Assembly (NCBI GenBank): GCA_044226535.1
Contig: JBGAGT010000002.1
Coordinates: 248,001-312,000 of the forward strand
Reading direction: 5' to 3'
Source: VBCG01 sp044226535
Lineage (GTDB): Bacteria; Pseudomonadota; Gammaproteobacteria; Burkholderiales; Casimicrobiaceae
DNA length: 64,000 nucleotides
In this document: piece by piece, positions 16,755-26,395 of the stretch
Position numbering within the stretch: position 1 is the stretch's first letter
How the letters are laid out: each line of letters begins with the position of its first letter
Program-made: the position numbers and the translations under genes
Notes under the pieces: model-generated
Seen by the model: the letters and a program-made list of their open reading frames with translations, nothing else
Databases searched by the model: none
What the model was told of the DNA's origin: nothing

Positions 16755-18191
16755 CTACCCGAGGTACACCGAGTGCTCGGTGGTGTGGAACTGCATCGCC
16801 GAGGGTCCGACCGAGTACGCGCCCACGCCCGAGTGCCGGATGCCTCCGAAGGGCATGTGGTTGTCGGGGATGGTGCCGTGGTTGACGTGCAGCATGCCGT
16901 TGGCGCTCTCGTCGACGAAGCGGCGGATCACCGCAGCGTCCTGCGAGAACAGCGACGAGGTGAGGCCGTACTCGACGCCGTTGAGGAGCGCGAAGGCCTC
17001 GTCGAGCGTGTCGTAGGCGAGCACCGAGATCACCGGACCGAAGATCTCCTCGCGCGCCGCCGGGTTCGCGGCGGTGACGCCGGTGAGCACCGTCGGCGCG
17101 AAGAAGTACCCGCCCTCGCAGCCATCGACGGCGACGCGGCTCCCGCCGCAGGCGAGCGACGCGCCGGCGCGCAGGCCTTCCTGCACCCGCCGCTCGACGC
17201 CCTCGAGCTGTCGGGCGTTGGTGAGCGGGCCCATGGTCACGCCGGTGGCGAAGCCGTCGCCGAGCACGTAGGCGCGGGCGCGCACCACCAGGCCCTCGAC
17301 CACCGCGTCGTGCAGCGCGCGGCGCACGATCACCCGGCTGATGGCCGTGCAGCGCTGGCCGGCGCACATGCAGGCGGCGAGCATCACCTGGTCGAGGCAG
17401 GCCGCGAGGTCGGGTGCGTCGTGGATCACCGCCGCGTTCTTGCCGCCCAGCTCCAGCGAGATCTCCGCGAGGTTTTGCGCGGCGAGCGCATAGATGCGCT
17501 TGCCGGTGGCGACGGAGCCGGTGAAGGTGACGCCCGCGACGCGCGCATCGCCGGCCAGCGCGGTGCCGAGCGCGGCATCGCCGTTGACGACCTGGACCAC
17601 GCCGTCGGGCAGGATGCCGGACGCGGCCCCGGCGGCGATGCAAGCCGCGGCGGGTGCGAATTCCGAAGGCTTCAGCACGATCGCGTTGCCGAACACCACG
17701 GCGGGCGCGAGCTTGCGCATGGGCGTGAGGATCGGGAAGTTCCAGGGCGTGATCGCCGCGATGACGCCGCGCGGGCGGCGCATCACCAGGTTGCGGATGC
17801 CCGGTCGCGCCGATGGCCGGACGTCGCCGTCGAGCGTGGCGGCGACAGCCGCCATCGCGCGCCCCTCGGCGATCGACTTGTGGGCCTCGTTGCGCGCTTC
17901 CGCGAGGGGCTTGCCCTGCTCGCGGGTGATTGCGGCAGCGATGTCCTCGACCCGCGCGGCGACGGCGTCGAGCCAGCGGTTGAGGCGCTGCGCACGCTCG
18001 ACCGGCGTGACCCGCGCCCACGCGGCCTGCGCCGACACGGCGCCCCGCAGCAAGCCATCGAGCACTTGCGGCGAGGGCATGCCGTAGGTGCCCGCGCACT
18101 CGGCGGGGCGTGCGGGGTTGTGCGTCGCGAAGCCGCCATCCGCGGCGCCTTGCCAATCGCCCGCGACGAGGGCGCCGAATCGGTAGGTCAT
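16755..18191 (-). CDS. NAD(P)-dependent aldehyde dehydrogenase
   Basis: The 478-residue protein is a standard ALDH: the TPWNFP nucleotide loop, the general-base Glu in LELGGKNAA and the nucleophile Cys in GQRCTAISR are all present. It oxidises an aldehyde to an acid, plausibly the product of the GMC alcohol oxidoreductase whose stop codon overlaps its start (ATGA at 18188-18191). The open frame extends much further upstream inside the GMC gene and was trimmed to MTYRFGALVAGDW. It is the last gene of the minus-strand operon that begins with the ABC permease at 22567. Confidence 0.93.
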   Translation of the reverse strand: MTYRFGALVAGDWQGAADGGFATHNPARPAECAGTYGMPSPQVLDGLLRGAVSAQAAWARVTPVERAQRLNRWLDAVAARVEDIAAAITREQGKPLAEARNEAHKSIAEGRAMAAVAATLDGDVRPSARPGIRNLVMRRPRGVIAAITPWNFPILTPMRKLAPAVVFGNAIVLKPSEFAPAAACIAAGAASGILPDGVVQVVNGDAALGTALAGDARVAGVTFTGSVATGKRIYALAAQNLAEISLELGGKNAAVIHDAPDLAACLDQVMLAACMCAGQRCTAISRVIVRRALHDAVVEGLVVRARAYVLGDGFATGVTMGPLTNARQLEGVERRVQEGLRAGASLACGGSRVAVDGCEGGYFFAPTVLTGVTAANPAAREEIFGPVISVLAYDTLDEAFALLNGVEYGLTSSLFSQDAAVIRRFVDESANGMLHVNHGTIPDNHMPFGGIRHSGVGAYSVGPSAMQFHTTEHSVYLG

Positions 18192-19819
18192 GTCCGTCCC
18201 CGGGGCGAAGCCTCGCCCAGCACGATGCGGGCGCCGTATTCGCCGATCATCAGCGCGGCCGCGTTGGTATTGGCCGAAGTGACCTGCGGCATGACCGAGG
18301 CGTCGATCACGCGCAACCCCTCGACGCCGTTGACGCGCAGCTCGGGGGTCACCACGGCGCCGGCGTCGGCGCCCATGCGGCAGGTGCCCACGCAGTGGAA
18401 CACGGTGCCGCCGTTCTCGCGCGCGAAGTCGAGCAGCGCCCGGTCGCTGTCGGCCTTCGGGCCCGGCAGCACTTCGGCCTCGACGAGGTCGCGAAAGGGT
18501 TTCTGCGCATGGATTTCGCGCACCCAGCGCAGGCCGCCGATCACCGCGCGGCGGTCGAGCTCGGTGGACAGGTACCGGCTTTCGATGCGCGGCGCCGCGC
18601 GAGGATCGGCGCTGGCGATGCTCACGCGCCCACGCGATTCGGGACGGCACTGGAACACCGAGCTCGTGAACCCCGGGTAGCGGTGCAGCGGGGTGCCGGG
18701 CTTGTCGACCGACAGCGGCATCACGTTGAACTGCACGTCCGGGCGCCCGCCGACGGCGTCGGGCGTGCAGGCAGCACCGCCCACCTGTCCCGCGCCCACG
18801 GTCAGCGGCCCGCGGCCGCCGAGCAGCCAGTCGAAGCCCATCTGCGCGAGCCTCAAGGGGTTGCGCACGTCGTTGTTGAGCGAGCGCCGCAAGCGCATGC
18901 GCACGATGGCGCGGCACTGGTAATGGTCCTGCAGGTTCTCGCCCACACCCGCACTGTCGGCGACCACGTCGATGCCGTGCCGGCGCAGCAGGTCGGCCGG
19001 CCCCACGCCGGAGAGCTGCAGGAGCTGGGGCGTCTGCAGCGCCCCGGCGGCGAGGATGACCTCGCGGTCGGCCCGCGCGACCTGCGTGCCGTCGCGGTCC
19101 TGCCACTCGACGCCGCGCGCGCGGCGGCCTTCGAAGCGCACGCGCGACACCAGCGCCCCCGTGCGCACCACGAGGTTGGGTCGCGCCTGCACCGGCCGCA
19201 GGAAGGCGCGCGAGGCGCTCTCGCGCCAGCCGCCGTGGATGGTGAGGTTGTAGGGCCCGACCCCCATCGAACCCGCGCCGTTGAAGTCGGTGTTGCGCGG
19301 CAGGCCCGCGGCGACGCCCGCATCGACCCAGGATTCGCACCAGGGGTGGTCGTTGCGCAACCGCGACACGTGCAGCTCACCGGATGCGCCGCGCCAGGCG
19401 TCCGCGCCGCCTTCGAACGACTCGAGGCGCTTGAAGTGGGGCAGCACGTCCGCGTACGACCAGCCGGTGGCGCCGAGCCGCGCCCAGTCGTCGAAGTCCT
19501 CGTGCTGGCCGCGGATGAAGATGAGCCCGTTGATCGACGACGAGCCGCCGATCACGCGGCCGCGCGGCCAGGGGATGTTGCGGCCCGCCGTGCCTTCGCA
19601 AGGTTCCGTGTCGAACACCCGCGAATAGCGGGGGTCGTAGATGGTGCGGAAGTAGCCGACGGGCAGGCGCAGCCAGAACCCGTCGTCCATGCCGCCCGCC
19701 TCGAGCAGCAGCACGCGCACCGACGGGTCCGCCGACAGCCGGTTGGCCAGGATGCACCCCGCCGATCCGGCACCGACGATGACGTAGTCGAAGGCCTCGC
19801 CCGCCCGCGCTTCCGGCAT
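18188..19819 (-). CDS. GMC-family FAD oxidoreductase (choline dehydrogenase-like)
   Basis: The 543-residue protein has the N-terminal FAD-binding GAGSAGCILANRL, the GMC signature 1 region (RGRVIGGSSSINGLIFIRG), signature 2 (AAGALQTPQLLQLSGVG) and the C-terminal catalytic His region (GTCRMG and TSANTNAAALMIGE). Such enzymes oxidise alcohols to aldehydes and pass electrons to the respiratory chain or oxygen. With the overlapping aldehyde dehydrogenase it would take an imported alcohol to its carboxylic acid. The substrate is unknown; choline is one possibility but no betaine gene is nearby. Confidence 0.92.
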   Translation of the reverse strand: MPEARAGEAFDYVIVGAGSAGCILANRLSADPSVRVLLLEAGGMDDGFWLRLPVGYFRTIYDPRYSRVFDTEPCEGTAGRNIPWPRGRVIGGSSSINGLIFIRGQHEDFDDWARLGATGWSYADVLPHFKRLESFEGGADAWRGASGELHVSRLRNDHPWCESWVDAGVAAGLPRNTDFNGAGSMGVGPYNLTIHGGWRESASRAFLRPVQARPNLVVRTGALVSRVRFEGRRARGVEWQDRDGTQVARADREVILAAGALQTPQLLQLSGVGPADLLRRHGIDVVADSAGVGENLQDHYQCRAIVRMRLRRSLNNDVRNPLRLAQMGFDWLLGGRGPLTVGAGQVGGAACTPDAVGGRPDVQFNVMPLSVDKPGTPLHRYPGFTSSVFQCRPESRGRVSIASADPRAAPRIESRYLSTELDRRAVIGGLRWVREIHAQKPFRDLVEAEVLPGPKADSDRALLDFARENGGTVFHCVGTCRMGADAGAVVTPELRVNGVEGLRVIDASVMPQVTSANTNAAALMIGEYGARIVLGEASPRGRT

Positions 19820-19825
19820 GGAGCG

Positions 19826-20830
19826 TCAGCCCTTGATGGTCTCGAGGTAAAGCGAGGCATCGAAGTACTTGGACGCCGGTACCGCGTTCTCGATCTTGCC
19901 GAAGCGGACGAAGAAATCGCTGACCTGCTGCAGCCACCGGGTCACCGTGCCGTCGGCGTACTTGGGCCGCCATTCCACCGAGGTGAACATCTTCTGCGCG
20001 GCGAACTGGCTCTTGAGCTCCTCGATCGAGACGTTCGGGTAGTGCGCCTTCTGCAGCGCGCCAAGCGCGGCGTCGGGGTTCTGGATCATGTAGTCGTTGG
20101 CCTCGGCCCAGCCGCGGATCACGTTGGCGCAGACCGCGCGGTTCTTCGCGTACCAGGCGTTGCCGGCGGCCCAGCCGTCGACGATCGCGGCCTCGGGGAA
20201 GAACTTCGATGCGTCGACCAGCATGTGCGCCGTGGGCAGCTTGGCCTTGACCTGCACGTTGAAGGGCACCCACAGCGCCACCGCGGGAACGGCGCCCGAG
20301 ATGAAGGCCGTCACCGCGTCGGGCATGCGCTGGTTGACGATCTCGACGTCGCCGGCGTTGCCGAGCCCGTTGGCGGCCAGCGCCTTGTCGAGGAACACGT
20401 GCGCGGTGGTACCCGTGGTCGTGGCGATCTTCTTGCCCTTCAGGTCGGCGAAGGACTTGATGTCGTCACGCACCCAGAGCTGCGCCGTGGCGAACTCGAT
20501 GTCGTTGCACAGGAACATGATCCCCTGGCCGCGCGCCGGGAAGTTGGAGATCACGGCGCCCGTCGACAGCATGTCGATGCTGCCGCCGATCATCGCCTGG
20601 AAGAGCTCGAGCCCGGTGTTGAACTGCGTCAGCTCGAACTCGACGCCGTGCTTGGCGAACGAGCCGCGGTCGATGCCGGTCCAGATCTGGCCATCCACCG
20701 CCAGCGTGTGCAGGTAGCCCAGCTTGATCTTCGTTTTCGCCTGCGCGAACACCGGCGCGGCGAGCGAGGTCGCGGCTGCCGCGCCGAGCGCGGCTCCGGT
20801 CTTGAGTACGGTACGGCGGGTGACGGTCAT
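19826..20830 (-). CDS. ABC transporter substrate-binding protein, nitrate/sulfonate/taurine type
   Basis: The 334-residue protein begins with a Tat-type signal (TRRTVLKTGAALGAAAATSL, cleavage near APVFAQA) and continues as a periplasmic binding protein of the SsuA/NrtA/TauA kind (KIKLGYLHTLAVDGQIW, STGAVISNFPARGQG). It should capture a small anion or alcohol-like substrate and deliver it to the permease and ATPase encoded just upstream. Its start overlaps the end of the ATPase gene by 4 bases. The substrate is not evident. Confidence 0.9.
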   Translation of the reverse strand: MTVTRRTVLKTGAALGAAAATSLAAPVFAQAKTKIKLGYLHTLAVDGQIWTGIDRGSFAKHGVEFELTQFNTGLELFQAMIGGSIDMLSTGAVISNFPARGQGIMFLCNDIEFATAQLWVRDDIKSFADLKGKKIATTTGTTAHVFLDKALAANGLGNAGDVEIVNQRMPDAVTAFISGAVPAVALWVPFNVQVKAKLPTAHMLVDASKFFPEAAIVDGWAAGNAWYAKNRAVCANVIRGWAEANDYMIQNPDAALGALQKAHYPNVSIEELKSQFAAQKMFTSVEWRPKYADGTVTRWLQQVSDFFVRFGKIENAVPASKYFDASLYLETIKG

Positions 20831-21717
20831 CGGTTTTCTCCTCCTGGCGGGGACAGCTTGGATTGCCGCGCCTGCGCGGCGTACTCGAGCATGACCAGCT
20901 CGCGGACGTGCGAGCGCAGCTCGTTGAACTGCGGTGATTCGTGCAGCGATTCGTGGCGGGGATAGGGGAAGGGCACCTCGATGATCTCGCGCACCCGGGT
21001 CGGGCGCGCGCTCATCACCACGATGCGCGACGAGAGGTAGATCGCCTCCTCGACGGAGTGGGTGATCAGCATCACCGTCTTGCCTTCCGCCTGCAGCACC
21101 TCGAGCAGCAGGTCCTGCATGGCGCTGCGGGTCTGCGCGTCGAGCGCGCCGAAGGGCTCGTCCATCAGCAGGAACTGCGGCCGCACCGCATAGGCGCGCG
21201 CCAGCGCAAGGCGCTGCCGCATCCCCCCCGACAGCGTCTTCGGCCAGGCATCGGCGAAGTCGGCGAGCCCCATCAGGCCCATGTAGCGCTCGACGATGCC
21301 CGCGCGCTCGGCGGCGGGGACGCGGCTGGCGGCGAGCCGCAGGCCGAAGCTGATGTTGTCGCGCACGCTCAGCCAGGGGAACACGCCGTATTCCTGGAAC
21401 ATGACGCCGCGGTCGGGGCCGGGGCCGCGGATCGGCTGGCCGTCGAGCAGGACCGTGCCGGCGGTTGGCTGCACGAAGCCCGCGACGATGTTCATCATGG
21501 TCGTCTTGCCGCAGCCCGAGGGCCCGATGATCGACACGAACTCGCCATCGCGGATGTCGTAGGTCACGTCGTCGACGATGCGCATCGCGCCGCGCGGCGA
21601 GGGAAACTCGACGCTGACGTGGTCGAAGGCGATGCGGATGGGCTCCCCCCGTTGCGGGCTTCGCCCGCCTCCCCCCTCGGGGGGGCGAGCGCCTTGGAGC
21701 GGTCCTGCGGCGCTCAT
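20827..21717 (-). CDS. ABC transporter ATP-binding protein, SsuB/TauB type
   Basis: The 296-residue protein has Walker A GPSGCGKTT, the Q loop, the signature LSGGMRQR, Walker B LLMDEPFGALD and the H-loop His in LITHSVEEA. The first roughly 25 residues (MSAAGPLQGARPPEGG...) are not part of the fold: they are encoded by copy B of a 76-base repeat that also supplies the ATG. A second copy lies immediately upstream, and its 3' end provides the GGGGGGAG Shine-Dalgarno. No other in-frame start lies between the repeat and the conserved domain (IRIAFDHVSVEF). Confidence 0.92.
   Translation of the reverse strand: MSAAGPLQGARPPEGGGGRSPQRGEPIRIAFDHVSVEFPSPRGAMRIVDDVTYDIRDGEFVSIIGPSGCGKTTMMNIVAGFVQPTAGTVLLDGQPIRGPGPDRGVMFQEYGVFPWLSVRDNISFGLRLAASRVPAAERAGIVERYMGLMGLADFADAWPKTLSGGMRQRLALARAYAVRPQFLLMDEPFGALDAQTRSAMQDLLLEVLQAEGKTVMLITHSVEEAIYLSSRIVVMSARPTRVREIIEVPFPYPRHESLHESPQFNELRSHVRELVMLEYAAQARQSKLSPPGGENR
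21641..21717 (-). repeat. 76-base operon-junction repeat, copy B
   Basis: Read on the minus strand it starts ATGAGCGCCGCAGGACCGC, continues with a CCCCCCC/GGGGGG hairpin and a GCGGGC/GCCCGC hairpin, and ends in GGGGGGAGCCC. It encodes the start codon and N-terminus of the ABC ATPase. Confidence 0.85.
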
Positions 21718-21720
21718 CGG

Positions 21721-21797
21721 GGCTCCCCCCGCAGCGGGCTGCGCCCGCTTCCCCCCAGAGGGGGGCGAGCGCCTTGGAGCGGTCCTGCGGCGCTCAC
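21721..21797 (-). repeat. 76-base operon-junction repeat, copy A
   Basis: This copy is in tandem with copy B, 3 bases apart, and differs at only a few positions. Its first bases are GTGAGCGCC; the TGA in it is the stop codon of the ABC permease. Its last bases, GGGGGGAGCCCCG, directly precede the ATPase start. Confidence 0.85.
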
Positions 21798-22567
21798 GCG
21801 ATGCGCTCCTGCCAGGCGACGAAGCGGCGCGACAGCACGCGCAGCGCGATGTCCATGCACAGCGCGATCACGCCGATGCACACGATTCCCACGTAGATGA
21901 TGTCGAGCTGGAAGAACGCCGAGGCGTTCTGGATCAGCGCGCCGAGCCCGCGCTGGGCGGCGATCAGCTCGGAGGCGACCAGCGTCGCCCAGGCGACGCC
22001 CAGCGCGACGCGCAGCGCCGTCAGCATGTGCGGCACGGTCAGCGGCATGATCACGCGCCGGAAGATCTCGCCGTCGGTCGCGCCGAGCGTGCGGGCGACG
22101 CGCACGTAGATCGGGCTGATCTGCGCGATGCCCTCGTACATGACGATCACGCCGGCGAAGAACGAGGCGTAGAAGAGGATGATGATCTTGGCGGGCTCGC
22201 CGATGCCGAAGTACACGATCACCAGCGGGATCAGCGCGATCGGCGGCAGGGCGCGGAAGAAGTTGAGCAGGGGGTCGACGAAGCTGCGGATGTTGCGGTA
22301 CCAGCCGAGCACGAAGCCCACCGGCACGGCGGCGACGATGCCGAGCGCGACGCCGGCGAACACGCGGCTGGTGGAGATCGCGATGTCCTGGGCCAGCGTG
22401 CCGGTGGTGAGGAGTTGCCAGAAGCGTGAGGCGACCTGCGGCGGCGTCGGCACGAGCCCCGCGTTGACCACCCCCGACACCGAGACGCCCCACCACACGA
22501 GCACCACGACGATCCAGGGCGCGGCGACGAGGGCGAGGCCGGCGGGGCTCCAGGTGCGTGAAGGCAT
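21794..22567 (-). CDS. ABC transporter permease, SsuC/TauC type
   Basis: The 257-residue inner-membrane protein has about six transmembrane helices and the EAA loop typical of the BPD transport family (RTLGATDGEIFRRVIMPLTVPHM). With the following ATPase and binding protein it forms a nitrate/sulfonate/taurine-like importer. The start at 22567 (MPSRTWSPAG) was chosen over a much longer open frame that runs antisense through the divergent regulator. A TATAGT on the minus strand at 22578-22583 would start transcription only a few bases before this ATG. Confidence 0.92.
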   Translation of the reverse strand: MPSRTWSPAGLALVAAPWIVVVLVWWGVSVSGVVNAGLVPTPPQVASRFWQLLTTGTLAQDIAISTSRVFAGVALGIVAAVPVGFVLGWYRNIRSFVDPLLNFFRALPPIALIPLVIVYFGIGEPAKIIILFYASFFAGVIVMYEGIAQISPIYVRVARTLGATDGEIFRRVIMPLTVPHMLTALRVALGVAWATLVASELIAAQRGLGALIQNASAFFQLDIIYVGIVCIGVIALCMDIALRVLSRRFVAWQERIA

Positions 22568-22572
22568 GACAA

Positions 22573-22594
22573 AAGGTACTATAGATGGAACCTT
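22573..22594. promoter_or_regulatory. Candidate GntR operator and divergent promoter
   Basis: The 27-base gap between the permease and gntR starts holds an imperfect dyad, AAGGTAC-N8-GAACCTT, around TACTATAG. TATAGT serves as -10 on the minus strand and TACTAT on the plus strand, so one bound repressor could close both directions. No good -35 hexamer is seen for either. Confidence 0.4.
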
Positions 22595-23353
22595 ATGCAC
22601 AAGCCCGTCGATACCGCAGTCAAGGAGGACGGCGCGCCCTTCGGCGACAGCCCGGTGCCGCGCTATGCGCAGCTCGCCGCGCTGTTCCGCCGGCGCATCG
22701 AGCGCGGCCAGTGGTCGCCGGGCTCGCAGCTTCCCACGCTCGAGGACCTGATGGCCGAGTTCGGCGTGGCGCGCGTCACGGTGCGCCAGGCGATGAACGC
22801 GCTGGCGCGCGAGGGCCTTGTCTCGGCGCAGCGCGGCCGCGGCACTTTCGTCACCGCGAGGCCCGCGGCGCGCGGCGGCCTGCGGCTCGCCACCACGCTC
22901 GGCGCCATCGCCGACATGTACCGCGACGATGCGCCGAGGCTCACGCTGCTCGAGGAGACCTCGGCCACGCCGCGGCTCCTGCCCGGCGACGGCAGGCCCG
23001 CCGAGCGCTACCGCCACCTGCGGCGCGTGCACACGCGCGAAGGCGTCGCCTACTGCGTGATCGCGATCTACCTCGACGAGCGCATCTTCCGCAAGGCGCC
23101 GCGGCGCTTCCGCAGCCACACGGTGATCCCCGTGCTGCTCGACCTGCCGGACGTGCGCATCGCGCGCGCCTGGCAGACGCTCGCCATCGGCATGGCCGAC
23201 CTCGAGGTCGCGCGGCTGATCGACGTGCCGGTGAACACGCCCGTCGCCGAGGTCCGGCGTGTCTGCGTCGACGGCGAGGGCGTGGTCGCCTACCTGGGGG
23301 AGGTCACCTACCGCGGCGACTACATCCACCTCGAGATGGACCTTCTGCCATGA
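22595..23353 (+). CDS. GntR-family regulator, HutC/UTRA type
   Basis: The 252-residue protein has an N-terminal GntR winged helix (PRYAQLAALFRRRIERGQW, then EFGVARVTVRQAMNALAREGL and QRGRGTFV) and a C-terminal UTRA ligand-binding domain. It is divergent from the ABC/GMC/ALDH operon with only 27 bases between starts and is co-directional with the enolase-superfamily gene 37 bases downstream. It therefore probably controls both, with the dyad at 22573-22594 as operator. The inducer is unknown. Confidence 0.9.
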   Translation: MHKPVDTAVKEDGAPFGDSPVPRYAQLAALFRRRIERGQWSPGSQLPTLEDLMAEFGVARVTVRQAMNALAREGLVSAQRGRGTFVTARPAARGGLRLATTLGAIADMYRDDAPRLTLLEETSATPRLLPGDGRPAERYRHLRRVHTREGVAYCVIAIYLDERIFRKAPRRFRSHTVIPVLLDLPDVRIARAWQTLAIGMADLEVARLIDVPVNTPVAEVRRVCVDGEGVVAYLGEVTYRGDYIHLEMDLLP

Positions 23354-23390
23354 TGAAGCGCCTTCCGGACACTCTTCCGGAGCTCCGCGC

Positions 23391-24524
23391 ATGAACGCCG
23401 CCGACCCCGCCGTCGAGCTCCGCTCGCTCAGCGCCCACGTGTTCCGCGCGCCGCTCGAGACGCCGGTCGTGGCGTCGTTCGCCGCGATGCGCGATCGTCC
23501 CATGCTGCTGCTGCGCGCCGAGGACCGCGACGGCACGGTGGGCTGGGGCGAGGTCTGGTGCAACTTCCCGCAGGTCGGTGCCGAGCACCGCGCGCGGCTG
23601 GTGGAGAGCCTGCTCGCGCCGCTCCTCGTCGGCACGCGCTTCGACGACCCGCCGGCGGCCTTCGCGGCGATGACGGCGCGCACGCGGGTGATGGCGCTGC
23701 AGTCCCGCGAGGAAGGCCCGTTCGCACAGACCATCGGCGGCGTCGACATCGCCCTGTGGGACCTCGTCGCGCGTCGCGCGGGGCTGCCGCTGTGGAAGCT
23801 GCTCGGCGGGCGCTCGGCGACGATGGCCGTGTACGCCAGCGGCATCAATCCCGACCGCCCCGAGGCCGTCGCGCGCAAGGCGCTCGCGGACGGGCATCGT
23901 GCGTTCAAGCTCAAGGTGGGCTTCGGGCACGGGCGCGACCTCGCCAACCTGGCCGCCATGCGCGAGGCCATCGGCGATGCCGAGCTGATGGTCGACGCCA
24001 ACCAGGCCTGGACGCTCGACCAGGCCCGCGCCGAGGCCGATGCGATGCGGGACTTCGACCTGCGCTGGCTCGAGGAACCCCTGCGCTGCGACCGTTCCTG
24101 GGACGAGTGGCGCAACCTCGCGGCGTCGGCGCCGATGCCCCTCGCCGGGGGCGAGAACGTCGCCGGCGACGAGGCCTTCGACGCCGCCATCGCCTCGCGC
24201 GCGGTCGCGGTGGTGCAGCCCGACGTCGCCAAGTGGGGCGGTGTCACCCGGACCATCGAGGTGGCGCGGCGCGCGCTCGCGGCGGGGCTCCGCTACTGCC
24301 CGCACTGGCTGGGTGGGGGCGTGGGGCTGCTCGCATCGGGGCACCTGCTCGCCGCCGCGGGCGGTGACGGCCTCCTCGAGGTCGACACCAACCCCAACCC
24401 GCTGCGCGAAGCGACATCGTCGACGCTGGGTACCGTGCGCGCGGGCCGCGCCACGCTGCCCGACGGGCCGGGCCTTGGAGCCGAGCCCGACCTCGCCGCG
24501 CTGGCGCGCTACGCCGTGCGCTGA
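23391..24524 (+). CDS. Mandelate racemase/muconate lactonizing enzyme-family protein
   Basis: The 377-residue protein belongs to the enolase superfamily. Visible are the KxK motif (FKLKVGF), the three metal ligands (Asp in LMVDANQAW, Glu in WLEEP, Glu in GGENV) and a C-terminal KWGGVT segment followed by YCPHWLGGG, whose His could be the second acid/base. Members racemise, lactonise or dehydrate carboxylate substrates such as sugar acids. ATG 23391 follows the regulator closely. The reaction cannot be fixed from sequence; a role on the acid made by the divergent GMC/ALDH enzymes would be consistent. Confidence 0.88.
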   Translation: MNAADPAVELRSLSAHVFRAPLETPVVASFAAMRDRPMLLLRAEDRDGTVGWGEVWCNFPQVGAEHRARLVESLLAPLLVGTRFDDPPAAFAAMTARTRVMALQSREEGPFAQTIGGVDIALWDLVARRAGLPLWKLLGGRSATMAVYASGINPDRPEAVARKALADGHRAFKLKVGFGHGRDLANLAAMREAIGDAELMVDANQAWTLDQARAEADAMRDFDLRWLEEPLRCDRSWDEWRNLAASAPMPLAGGENVAGDEAFDAAIASRAVAVVQPDVAKWGGVTRTIEVARRALAAGLRYCPHWLGGGVGLLASGHLLAAAGGDGLLEVDTNPNPLREATSSTLGTVRAGRATLPDGPGLGAEPDLAALARYAVR

Positions 24525-24669
24525 ACGCGCGGGCGGCCGCCGACACGCCGCGCTCCGACGCAGCCGACGCGCGCTCCGGGGCCGCGGCGCTCGCCCGCCG
24601 CGCGCGCGTCCCCGCGACGAACGCGGGCGATTCCGGTAGAATGGGAATTTCCAAGAGAGAACTTGGACC
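24525..24669 (+). promoter_or_regulatory. pyrG upstream region with candidate -10
   Basis: This 145-base gap carries a CCCGCG/CGCGGG hairpin with a 5-base loop (24611-24627) without a T run, then TAGAAT at 24637-24642 as a -10 box and a GAGAGAAC Shine-Dalgarno before pyrG. No clear -35 is present. Confidence 0.45.
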
Positions 24670-26349
<1,680 letters not shown>

Positions 26350-26395
26350 TGGCGCGGCACTCCCTGGCCAACGCGCGCCCCGCGGGCGCAGCGCC

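Noticed and set aside
18188..19819. Naming the GMC enzyme choline dehydrogenase (betA)
   Set aside because: The motifs are shared by all GMC enzymes, and no betaine gene or choline transporter is nearby.
18110..20965. Long plus-strand open frame over the GMC and binding-protein genes
   Set aside because: The sequence is His/Arg/Val-rich without any family pattern; the minus-strand genes are clear and complete.
24611..24627. Terminator before pyrG
   Set aside because: The CCCGCG/CGCGGG hairpin has no T run, so it is not a convincing intrinsic terminator.
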